From Cloacimonetes bacterium UBA5835 (GTDB lineage: Bacteria; Cloacimonadota; Cloacimonadia; Cloacimonadales; Cloacimonadaceae), in contig DJGX01000001.1 of NCBI GenBank assembly GCA_002432865.1, positions 62,001 to 126,000 of the forward strand: a stretch of 64,000 bases of DNA. Direction: 5' to 3'. Of this stretch, positions 5,632 to 13,806 are shown piece by piece. Position 1 is the first letter of the stretch. Every line of letters starts with the position of its first letter. The notes under the pieces are model-generated. The model saw nothing but the letters and a program-made list of their open reading frames with translations. It searched no databases and was not told where the DNA came from. The position numbers and the translations under genes are program-made.

Positions 5632-8267
5632 TTTTCCCCTAATAGTTTATTCTGGATTTTTTGTAAGTACTGCCAGGCTTCAACAGGTGAAAGATCATTC
5701 AGATCAATTTCCTTTATATCGTTTAAAACAGGGTCATTTTCACTAGCTTTATCAACTAAAATTTCAAATATATCAATTTGAGGTACATCCCTAACTAATT
5801 TTTTACGAATAGTAGCTGTTAAGCCCTGAGGACTTATTTCGTGTTCTTCCAGGTTTTTCAATATTTCTTTTGCACGCTTAATAACTCTATCGGGAATTCC
5901 CGCTAAACGAGCAACTTGAATTCCATAGCTTTGATCTGCGCCTCCTCTTTCAATTTTGCGCAGAAAAATCATTTCGTCATTCCATTGCTTTACTGCCACA
6001 TTGTAGTTTTTAATATCCGGATAGAGGTTTTCCAGTTCCGTAAGCTCATGATAGTGAGTGGCAAAAAGAGTTAGTGAATGTTTGTATTTTTGTATATGTT
6101 CAATGATTGCCCAAGCCAAAGAAAGCCCGTCAAAAGTTGAAGTACCCCTACCTATTTCGTCTAATAAAATCAGAGATTTTGGGGTAGCAGAATTAAGAAT
6201 ATTGGCGGTTTCTATCATTTCTACCAAAAAAGTACTCTGTCCCTGAGCTAAATTATCGGAAGCTCCAACTCTGGTAAAAACACGGTCAAAAATAGGAAGT
6301 GTCATTTCGGTCGCAGGAACAAAACTTCCCATTTGGGCTAAAATAACTAAAAGGCCGACTTGCCTTAAATATGTAGATTTTCCTGCCATATTGGGTCCAG
6401 TAATTATGGCTATGCTGGTTTCAGGATAATTTAGGTCTGTATCATTGGGAATAAATTTATCACTTTCCATCAGCTTTTCAATAACTGGATGCCTGCCTTC
6501 AACTATGTGTAATTCTCTACTTTCGGTAAAAACTGGTCGCGCATATTGATTCTGCCAAGCTAAATATGCTAATGAAGAAAGAACATCCAGTTCAGCAATA
6601 ACTTCACCTAACTGTTGAAATCGGGGCAAAGATTCTGCTAAATTTTGGCGCAGCTCTTTAAACAGTTCATATTCCAAGTTCTTTATTTTTTCTTCGGAGG
6701 AAAGCACTTTTGCCTCAAATTCCTTAAGACGCGGAGAAATAAAACGTTCACTATTAGTTAAGGTCTGTTTGGGAATATAATAATCTGGAACTTTATTCTT
6801 ATTGGCAGAACTTACTTCAATATAATAACCGAAAACACGGTTGTAACCAACTTTTAAATTATTGATACCGGTTTTACGACGTTCATCTTCTTCCAAACGA
6901 GCTATCCAACTTTTGCCATCATAAATCAGATCCATAAGTTCATCTAATTCAGGATTATAACCTTTGGCAAAAATACCTCCTTCGGTTATTGGAATAGGTG
7001 GATTATCGTTAATAGATTTTTCAAGGAGAGCGATAATATCCTCAAAACTACCCATATTTTGTGTCCAAACAGTAAATTGGGGATGCATAAAAGAGCTTAG
7101 TTTGTTTTGCAAAATCTTGGCTGAATATAGATATGACTTCAAGGAAATTAGCTCTCTTGGATTTATTCTTAAAGAACCTAATCGGGTAACCAATCGGGTG
7201 ATATCTCCAATCTCCTTCAAAATTGAACGCAATTCTTTTAAGTGACTGCTTTTTTCTATACAGGATTGAATTATATCTTGGCGGAAAGTAATTTCTTCTA
7301 TGCTTAATAAAGGATGCAGGAGCCAATGTTGTAAAAGCCGCGACCCCATAGGAGTAATAGTTTGGTCTAATACAGAAATTAAACTCCCATATTTTGTCCC
7401 ATAACGGATAGAACGAACTAATTCCAGATTCCTACGACTGATTTCATCCAATTGCATATATTGCGAAAGAGAATAGTACCGTAAAGAAGTGATATGATTA
7501 AGCGGAGAAGAATATAAAGATTGAACATAAGCTAAGGCAGCACCAGCTGCTGTAGCTCCCAATGTTTTATTATGTGCTCCATAAGGTTCTAAAGTGTTTA
7601 CTCCGAAATGTTTTTTCAAAGTTGTAATTGCTTCCTGGGGTTGAAACTGCCAGCTATCAAACACTGTTATAGTCGGTAATTTATCCATTGGTAATTTTTT
7701 AATTAGTTCTTCTTTTCCTGTGCTATCTACTATCAATTCTGCAGCATTAAATCTTTGTAATTCACTAACTAATTCTTCGCTATCCAATTCTGTAAAAAGA
7801 AAATCGCCTGTAGAAATATCTAAATGTGCTAATCCTATTTTACGCTTAAAATCAGTAAAATATAAGGAAGCCAAAAAAACATTGGCATTACCTTCCAAGA
7901 GAGATTGATCTAAAACCGCACCAGGAGTAATTATTTCAGTAACTTCGCGTTTTACCAGTCCAATTGCTTTTTTAGGGTCTTCGGTTTGTTCACAAATAAC
8001 AACTTTTAAACCTGCTTTAATTAGTTTATCTAAATAGGTTTCCAAAGAATGATAGGGAAAACCGGCTAAGGGAACAGGATTATCATCGTTTTTATTACGC
8101 GTAGTAAGAGTGATATTCAAAATTTTGGAAGCGGTGGAAGCATCCTCAAAAAAAGTTTCGTAAAAATCACCCATCCGAAAAAGAACCAGTTTATCTGGAT
8201 GCTTTTCTTTAACAGCAAAATACTGTTTTAGCATCGGAGTTAGCTTGTTTTCTTCTACTTTGTCCAC
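5628..8267 (-). CDS. mutS: DNA mismatch repair protein MutS
   Basis: This 879-residue protein recognises mismatches and small loops and recruits MutL. The N-terminal mismatch-binding motif is present (GDFYETF; Phe35 and Glu37 of F-x-E). Connector, lever and clamp domains follow to about residue 600. The ABC-type ATPase has Walker A GPNMAGKST (624-632), 'STFLVEM', Walker B 'LILLDEIGRGTS' and 'ATHYHEL'. The 'GADQSYGIQVARLAG' helix-turn-helix region identifies MutS1 rather than MutS2. The start is GTG at 8267, 4 nt after the stop of the TPR/SPOR gene. The ribosome site is weak, so translation is probably coupled. The length is normal for the family. Confidence 0.97.
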   Translation of the reverse strand: MDKVEENKLTPMLKQYFAVKEKHPDKLVLFRMGDFYETFFEDASTASKILNITLTTRNKNDDNPVPLAGFPYHSLETYLDKLIKAGLKVVICEQTEDPKKAIGLVKREVTEIITPGAVLDQSLLEGNANVFLASLYFTDFKRKIGLAHLDISTGDFLFTELDSEELVSELQRFNAAELIVDSTGKEELIKKLPMDKLPTITVFDSWQFQPQEAITTLKKHFGVNTLEPYGAHNKTLGATAAGAALAYVQSLYSSPLNHITSLRYYSLSQYMQLDEISRRNLELVRSIRYGTKYGSLISVLDQTITPMGSRLLQHWLLHPLLSIEEITFRQDIIQSCIEKSSHLKELRSILKEIGDITRLVTRLGSLRINPRELISLKSYLYSAKILQNKLSSFMHPQFTVWTQNMGSFEDIIALLEKSINDNPPIPITEGGIFAKGYNPELDELMDLIYDGKSWIARLEEDERRKTGINNLKVGYNRVFGYYIEVSSANKNKVPDYYIPKQTLTNSERFISPRLKEFEAKVLSSEEKIKNLEYELFKELRQNLAESLPRFQQLGEVIAELDVLSSLAYLAWQNQYARPVFTESRELHIVEGRHPVIEKLMESDKFIPNDTDLNYPETSIAIITGPNMAGKSTYLRQVGLLVILAQMGSFVPATEMTLPIFDRVFTRVGASDNLAQGQSTFLVEMIETANILNSATPKSLILLDEIGRGTSTFDGLSLAWAIIEHIQKYKHSLTLFATHYHELTELENLYPDIKNYNVAVKQWNDEMIFLRKIERGGADQSYGIQVARLAGIPDRVIKRAKEILKNLEEHEISPQGLTATIRKKLVRDVPQIDIFEILVDKASENDPVLNDIKEIDLNDLSPVEAWQYLQKIQNKLLGEK

Positions 8268-8271
8268 TGTT

Positions 8272-9444
8272 CTAATATGCTACAAGAAAAGTAGTTATAT
8301 TGTTTGTAGCCAGAAGGTTCTTGGCCTCTTCTGCTGTTATTCTATCTGGAAAAGAACCGCAAATAACTACCCAGCTTTTTTTCCCTCCGCTAATATCTTC
8401 ATAATAAGTGGCAGGGATATTTAGCAGACGGATATTTACTACTAAACGGTTAGCATTGCTTTCTATGGAAAATCTTCCTGCCTGTAGCCAGAAACCTTCT
8501 TTGGGTTTGCTTTTAAGCTTAATTGAAAGATCCTGTTTGCTTACTGGTTGAGTTGCCACTATTGGAGCTGCAGGTTTTGGTTCAATTTTCTGAACTGTTT
8601 TTAAGCTATCTGCTACTGTTTCTTCCGCGATCGCAATCTGCAATTTAGGATAGGGATAGAGAAAACTGAGATCTATATTGCGATTTCTACTTTTTAACTC
8701 TAATAGACGATCCTCAATTTGATAGGCAATTTGAGAATATCTATTTAATTCGTAACCTCTTCGGTAAGCATTAACGGCATCAGATAATTTATCGGAAAGC
8801 TCGTAAGCATAACCAAGACGGTAATAGAAATACTGTTCATCCATCTCAGGAAGCTTAGCATTTTGCAATTTGATAAGTGTAGTAAGGGCACTATATGCTT
8901 TCTTTTGAGCACGGTAGCATTCTGCAATTAAATAATAGGCAGATTCACAAAATTCTCCAGTCGGGTCTAAACGTAGGTAATTTTCACAATTGTTTATAGC
9001 GGTTGTGAAATCATCCTGCCACCAAGAACATAAACCAAGCCAGTAGAAACGTTCAATTAAATCTGTGGAATTTATCCGTCTTAAATACACAGTGGCTTCC
9101 TCAATTTTCCTTTCCAGAATATATATTTTACCTAATTCCAGAAGGGATTTTTGAGCATAAGGACTTTTGGGAAATCTTTCGATTAGCCATTGATGAGCAG
9201 ATATGGTATCCTCGGTTTTAGTTTTTAGCATTGCATTATAATATCCCAGGCAAGCACGTTCTTCATCATTAACAGGTTTCAGATTACTTATAGCTTCAGA
9301 TAGCTCATCCAGCTTTCCATTGCTATACAAATTATTCAGTTCCTGAAATTCCTTTCTAACAGCGGAGTAAACAACTGTGCATAAACTAATCAAGATAAAG
9401 GAAAAAAGGATTCGCTTAATAACTGAATAGCGAGTTGGAATCAT
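8272..9444 (-). CDS. Exported TPR-repeat protein with C-terminal SPOR domain
   Basis: This 390-residue protein starts with a signal peptide or membrane anchor (about residues 8-28). Several tetratricopeptide repeats follow from about 35 to 240 (for example 'WLGLCSWWQDDFTTAINNCE' and 'YRLGYAYELSDKLSDAVNAY'). After a low-complexity linker rich in Lys, Pro and Val comes a SPOR-like domain (about 315-390, 'GFWLQAGRFS', 'WVVICGSFPDRITAEEA'). SPOR domains bind denuded peptidoglycan, often at division sites. Its start shares 1 nt with the rho stop (TAATG). A role in envelope assembly or division is inferred. Confidence 0.8.
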   Translation of the reverse strand: MIPTRYSVIKRILFSFILISLCTVVYSAVRKEFQELNNLYSNGKLDELSEAISNLKPVNDEERACLGYYNAMLKTKTEDTISAHQWLIERFPKSPYAQKSLLELGKIYILERKIEEATVYLRRINSTDLIERFYWLGLCSWWQDDFTTAINNCENYLRLDPTGEFCESAYYLIAECYRAQKKAYSALTTLIKLQNAKLPEMDEQYFYYRLGYAYELSDKLSDAVNAYRRGYELNRYSQIAYQIEDRLLELKSRNRNIDLSFLYPYPKLQIAIAEETVADSLKTVQKIEPKPAAPIVATQPVSKQDLSIKLKSKPKEGFWLQAGRFSIESNANRLVVNIRLLNIPATYYEDISGGKKSWVVICGSFPDRITAEEAKNLLATNNITTFLVAY

Positions 9445-10703
9445 TAATTGCTCATTGAATTTAGAAGTTCTTCGTTGGTATCGGTTGCCTGCATCTTCTT
9501 GCGTAAGGTTTCAATCCCTTGAATGGGAGAGATCGTTTTCAGATATTTACGCAACACATACATTCGGTTTAGTTCATTTTGAGATAGAAGTAATTCTTCG
9601 CGTCGGGTTCCGCTTTTTACTAAATCTATTGCAGGATACAATCTCATATCACTGATGGAGCGGTCTAAAACAAGTTCCATATTTCCAGTTCCCTTAAATT
9701 CTTCAAAAATTACCTGGTCCATTTTGCTGCCTGTATCAATCAAAGCAGTAGCAATTATAGTTAAACTACCCGCCTCTTCAGTGTTACGAGCAGAGCCAAA
9801 GAATTTTTTGGGTTTAATTAAGCCATTGGCATCAATACCACCGCTTAAAACTTTTCCGCTGGAAGGAGTTATATTATTATAAGCTCTTGCCAATCGCGTT
9901 ATACTATCCAAAACGATTACTACATCCTGATTGAGCTCCACCATCCGTTTGGCTTTTTCTAAAACCATTTCGCTTACGGCAGAATGATTTTTTGGTGATT
10001 CATCAAAAGTAGAACTGATAACTTCTCTGTTACCAGGTTTTAGGATTTTTTTCATTTCAGTTACTTCTTCGGGGCGCTCATCTACAAGTAAAACAATAAG
10101 ATAAACTTCAGGATGATTGCTCAAAATAGCATTTGCTGTATCTTGTAACAAAGTTGTTTTTCCAGTTCTGGGAGCTGCAACAATTAACCCACGCTGCCCT
10201 TTTCCAATTGGAGTGAATAAATTAATTATGCGAGTGCTAAAGTTATTTGGATCAAATTCTAAGTTTAAGCGTTCAGTAGGATAATATGGGGTCAATTCAT
10301 CAAAGGACCGTAAATTCAACATCGAATTTGGTTCCAGATAATTAACCGCTTCCACCCTAAGCAGGGCATAATATTTTTCTCCTTCTTTAGGACTGCGAAC
10401 AGGTCCACTAATCATGTTACCTGTTTTAAGCCCAAATCGTCTTATCTGAGTTAATGATACATAAACATCATCGCGACCAGCATTATAATTGTTGTCAGGA
10501 AAGCGAAGAAATCCAAATCCATCTTCCATAATTTCCAGACACCCAGTAACGAAGGCAAGACCTTCTTGAGCTGCCTGAAATTCAAGTAGTTTAAAGATTA
10601 GTTCGGTTCCTTTATATTGTGTATAGCCAGGCAAACCGATTTTTTTTGCCAAGCGGGATAGTTGAAGTTGACTCAAGCTAAATAGATCCTCTTCAAACAG
10701 CAT
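9444..10703 (-). CDS. rho: Transcription termination factor Rho
   Basis: This 419-residue RNA-dependent ATPase/helicase terminates transcription at rut sites. It has an N-terminal helical Rho_N domain (about 8-45), a cold-shock-like RNA-binding domain (about 53-120, 'GFGFLRF'), and a RecA-type core with Walker A AAPRTGKTT (176-184). It also has 'LVDERPEEVTEM', Walker B 'VVIVLDSITRLARAYN', and the R-loop region 'GTGNMELVLDRS'. There is no large insertion, so the length matches E. coli-type Rho. AAGGAG lies just upstream of its ATG. It is followed by the SPOR-domain gene with a 1-nt overlap. Confidence 0.97.
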   Translation of the reverse strand: MLFEEDLFSLSQLQLSRLAKKIGLPGYTQYKGTELIFKLLEFQAAQEGLAFVTGCLEIMEDGFGFLRFPDNNYNAGRDDVYVSLTQIRRFGLKTGNMISGPVRSPKEGEKYYALLRVEAVNYLEPNSMLNLRSFDELTPYYPTERLNLEFDPNNFSTRIINLFTPIGKGQRGLIVAAPRTGKTTLLQDTANAILSNHPEVYLIVLLVDERPEEVTEMKKILKPGNREVISSTFDESPKNHSAVSEMVLEKAKRMVELNQDVVIVLDSITRLARAYNNITPSSGKVLSGGIDANGLIKPKKFFGSARNTEEAGSLTIIATALIDTGSKMDQVIFEEFKGTGNMELVLDRSISDMRLYPAIDLVKSGTRREELLLSQNELNRMYVLRKYLKTISPIQGIETLRKKMQATDTNEELLNSMSN

Positions 10704-10736
10704 TAGTTATCTCCTTTATCAGCCATTAATTATAGC

Positions 10737-11450
10737 TTATTTTTTTTTATAACCGGTAATTGCTAATCGACAGGCACCGGCATATCCAATATCTTTAATC
10801 CGTTCCATCAATTCTTTTCCTTCTGCAATTATTGCCTCTGTGTTTTCCATTGTCTGCAAGCGTTTTATAATATCTTGACAATTGCGTATCAATGCAGGAC
10901 AATTTTTACTGGGATCATCCACAGGTACATAGAAATCTGCGATCTCCACTTTTTTCAGGGGTAGTTTTTTTACTATATCTTGCAGTTCTTGGCGGGTAAA
11001 AGTTTTTTGATGGTATGTTCCCAAAAGGCGATCAACAGAAGCAACCCAATGATGCATCATAATATGAGTTTCCTGAGCAGGTGTTTGGTCTCCATCAGAA
11101 TACATTTCTGTGATCAGCATCAAGCCCTCTGGTTTTAAAACTCTTAGCATTTCGTTTAAAACCGCTTCTCGGTTTTTTATATGGTGAAGGGCATCAGAAA
11201 TACAAACAGTATCAAAATAACCATCTTCGAATTGCATATCTTCCAGGTTCATTCGGTATATTTCTATATTATTCTCAGGGAATATTTTTTGTGCGTAATC
11301 CACACAACGTTGCGAGGTATCTACTCCAATTATTTGTGTAAAAGATTTTAGGTGTTGTTTCAAGGTATTGATAAAATCTCCCTTTCCGGTTGCGGCATCT
11401 AAAATATTACCACCATCCACCTTAGACAGTATTTTGATGATTTCATTCAT
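10737..11450 (-). CDS. Class I SAM-dependent methyltransferase (UbiE/Methyltransf_11 type)
   Basis: This 237-residue cytoplasmic protein has the SAM-binding glycine loop 'LDAATGKGDF' (about 17-26), an acidic residue at the end of strand 2 ('IGVDTS'), 'MNLEDMQFEDGYFDTV' and 'ALHHIKN', and motif III 'VLKPEGLMLITE'. The substrate is unknown. The C-terminal half ('MHHWVASVDRLLGTYHQKTF') is not diagnostic to me. A GAGGAG ribosome site precedes the ATG. It lies 33 nt upstream of rho on the same strand and may be co-transcribed. Confidence 0.8.
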   Translation of the reverse strand: MNEIIKILSKVDGGNILDAATGKGDFINTLKQHLKSFTQIIGVDTSQRCVDYAQKIFPENNIEIYRMNLEDMQFEDGYFDTVCISDALHHIKNREAVLNEMLRVLKPEGLMLITEMYSDGDQTPAQETHIMMHHWVASVDRLLGTYHQKTFTRQELQDIVKKLPLKKVEIADFYVPVDDPSKNCPALIRNCQDIIKRLQTMENTEAIIAEGKELMERIKDIGYAGACRLAITGYKKK

Positions 11451-11582
11451 AAAAGAACTCCTCGCTTGTTATTTATTTGGGATTAGTGTTCTTTGGTATA
11501 ATCTTCTCAGATTGAGCAGTTCAGATAACTGCAAATTATCTCATATTTTCAATTTCTATTATTTTAAAAAGCCAGTTTTCCG

Positions 11583-12479
11583 TCAAGTATTATCTTTAAC
11601 AGGAATGTTCAGATTGGGTAGATGCTGAATTAGATTTCTATAATGTTTACGAATAGTAGGCATAAATCTGGGCTCTTTATAGTTTGCTAAAGTTTCCATT
11701 GCTTGATGGCGTCCAAAATTATAAAATTCTCGTGCTTTATGAAAAGCGAAAGGACGACCATTAGGCATACCTGCTTCAATTACGATATCTGGACTGAACA
11801 TTGCTATATCTCGAATTGCCAGATATGCTTGATTTTGCAAAACAGCATTGAAAATTACTTCAGTTCTGCTTAAACGCTTGGTTTTAGTTTCTTCTTCACT
11901 TTCCAGATTTATGAAACTGGCACTTCTGGATGCTTCAGGTAAAACATTAACAGCGATTACTTTATCTTCAGAAAGCAAAGAGGAAAAAGCCATAGGTAAG
12001 GGATGTTCAATTCCTCCATCAACAAAAATGTATTGATTTAGTTTATAAGGAGCAAATAATACAGGTAACGAAGAAGAAGCTCTCATTGCATCTGCATAAA
12101 GTCCTTTATTGAAAAGAACTGTGCTCTTACTTGTTAAATCATAAGCACAAGCAATAAAGGGGATTTCACTTTCTTCTATGCTTTTACCCTCAGTCCAGGT
12201 TAGAAATAAATTTAATAAACTCCGGCCATCAAAAATACCTTTGATGGTTTTATCTAACTTGAAGGGAGAAAATAATTTGGCATTATTAAAACTGCCTGCA
12301 AGTTCATATATCTTAGCGGAACTTAGTCCGGAAGAATATAATCCACCAATTATACTTCCCATACTGCTTCCGATAATTCCGGTTATTTCAAATTCCTCTT
12401 CTAAAATACTTAAAACCCCGATGTGAGCTAAGCCCAGTGCAGAACCACCCCCTAAAATGAGAGTTGCTTTTTCTTTCAT
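11583..12479 (-). CDS. Patatin-like phospholipase (RssA/YchK type)
   Basis: I choose ATG 12479 (298 residues), which has AGGGA about 8 nt upstream, over the in-frame GTG at 12506. The oxyanion loop GGGSALG lies at 10-16. The nucleophile elbow GSSMG has Ser39, and the catalytic Asp154 sits in VDGG. The RssA-like features 'RASSSLPVLFAP' and 'YIFVDGG' are clear. The expected role is a cytoplasmic or membrane-associated serine lipid acyl hydrolase. There is no signal peptide and no beta-barrel, unlike secreted PlpD-type patatins. The C-terminal 100 residues ('FNAVLQNQAYLAIRDIAMFSPD') resemble the family. Confidence 0.85.
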   Translation of the reverse strand: MKEKATLILGGGSALGLAHIGVLSILEEEFEITGIIGSSMGSIIGGLYSSGLSSAKIYELAGSFNNAKLFSPFKLDKTIKGIFDGRSLLNLFLTWTEGKSIEESEIPFIACAYDLTSKSTVLFNKGLYADAMRASSSLPVLFAPYKLNQYIFVDGGIEHPLPMAFSSLLSEDKVIAVNVLPEASRSASFINLESEEETKTKRLSRTEVIFNAVLQNQAYLAIRDIAMFSPDIVIEAGMPNGRPFAFHKAREFYNFGRHQAMETLANYKEPRFMPTIRKHYRNLIQHLPNLNIPVKDNT

Positions 12480-13038
12480 AGTATATTCCCTTATTTTTAT
12501 AACCACTTCAAATAAGATTGCTGAAAGGTCAAGTTTTATTTGTATAGTAGTAAATTGTGTAGGTAAATAATCGCTAGCATCTTCGAACTTTGCTTGCTAA
12601 AAAGAATTACAGTCTAATAGAATAAACATAAATGATGGTAAAAAATCTCTTACAGATCATAAGATATGAAATGAATAGAGTTAGTTATGTTTCTGAATTC
12701 ATAAAAACAGCTAAGCCAGACTATATCCAATGGGAATTATGCTTATTTATCCATCAATAGCACATTCCTCTGTTGTAACAATAAAAACCTCGACAAAAAT
12801 TCATATCTTCAAAAATAGGTTTTAAGGAATTTTGTAGCCAAGATAAGATATTTGTCACCCTCTATATATATGGAGAAGGAAATTGAATTTAATTCTTCTT
12901 CGTAGAATTCTGATGCTGTAATAGGCTATAAGTAAAATAATTATCGTCGCTATTAGTCCTTTGTGTCTGTAAGTTTTTAAGAAAAAGCATCGTTAATTAA
13001 AGTACAAATGAATGCTAACTTAAATTGGGAGTATATTT
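12480..13038. other. Divergent intergenic region with a shared repeat module
   Basis: This is 559 bp between a minus-strand patatin gene and a plus-strand ABC gene. I see no gene. It should hold the two divergent promoters; no hexamer pair is good enough to call. It contains the repeat at 12851-12880 that recurs at 62541-62568, and a weak inverted pair ACAAAAATTC/GAATTTTGT (about 12794-12833). Confidence 0.5.
12851..12880 (+). repeat. ~30-bp module shared with the leader of the gene at 62075-62521
   Basis: TTTGTCACCCTCTATATATA (12851-12870) matches the reverse complement of 62549-62568 in 19 of 20 positions. Both copies continue, after a 2-nt gap difference, into GAAGGA. Here it is solitary and no related gene follows it. 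Confidence 0.6.
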
Positions 13039-13806
13039 ATGATCAAAGTAGACAACCTGAGCAAAGTCTTTATAAAAAAAGACGGAACGAATTTTTACGC
13101 CGTAAATAAGATAAATTTTGAAGCAGGAGATGGAGAAATAGTTTGTCTTTTAGGTGTAAATGGAGCTGGAAAAACAACCACAATGAGGGTTCTTTCCACT
13201 ATTTTTCAGCCCTCAGAAGGCTCTGCAGAAATTCAGGGATGGGATATTAGAAAGCATCCAGATAAGGTGAGAGAGAATATTGGTTTTCTATCTGGAGATA
13301 CAGGACTATATAATCGTTTAAGTTGCAGAGAGTTCATCACTTATTTTGGACATCTTTACAGCATTGAAGATCAACTTATAGAGCAACGAATAAAAGTGAT
13401 GGCTGATCTACTTGATATGAATGAATTTCTGGACAAAAAGATAGAGTTTCTATCTTCAGGTATGAAGCAGAAGGTTTCAATAGTGCGTTCCATTATTCAC
13501 GATCCGCCTGTAATGATTTTTGATGAACCGACTGCCGGTTTAGATATTTTAACTGCCAGAAATATTGTTTCGTTTATTCGGGATTGTAAGCAACGAGGGA
13601 AATGTGTTTTATTTTCCACTCACATTATGCGAGAGGCAGAACGTTTAGCAGATAGAATTGTTATGATTCATAAAGGGAAAATCTTAGCGGATGGCACTTT
13701 GGAAGAACTGCGTAACATTTCTTCTCAGATAGATTTGGATGATATCTTCGTGTATTACATTAATCAACATACAGACGAACAGGAGCTGAGAGCCAATGAA
13801 TTTTAA
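13039..13806 (+). CDS. ABC transporter ATP-binding protein (NatA-like)
   Basis: This 255-residue ATPase has Walker A 'GVNGAGKTT', the Q-loop region, a slightly altered signature 'LSSGMKQKVSIVRS', Walker B 'PVMIFDEPTAGLD' and switch His 'FSTHIM'. The order and spacing are those of CcmA/NatA exporters. The downstream ABC-2/CPBP permease gene overlaps it by 11 nt, so the two form one transporter. NatAB of Bacillus exports sodium, but related pairs carry many substrates, so the cargo is open. A GGGAG ribosome site precedes the ATG. Confidence 0.9.
   Translation: MIKVDNLSKVFIKKDGTNFYAVNKINFEAGDGEIVCLLGVNGAGKTTTMRVLSTIFQPSEGSAEIQGWDIRKHPDKVRENIGFLSGDTGLYNRLSCREFITYFGHLYSIEDQLIEQRIKVMADLLDMNEFLDKKIEFLSSGMKQKVSIVRSIIHDPPVMIFDEPTAGLDILTARNIVSFIRDCKQRGKCVLFSTHIMREAERLADRIVMIHKGKILADGTLEELRNISSQIDLDDIFVYYINQHTDEQELRANEF

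Noticed and set aside
12484..12494. ATTCCCTTATT as another copy of the 11-bp repeat
   Set aside because: It is a single copy that contains the ribosome site of the patatin gene on the minus strand, so the match is probably chance.
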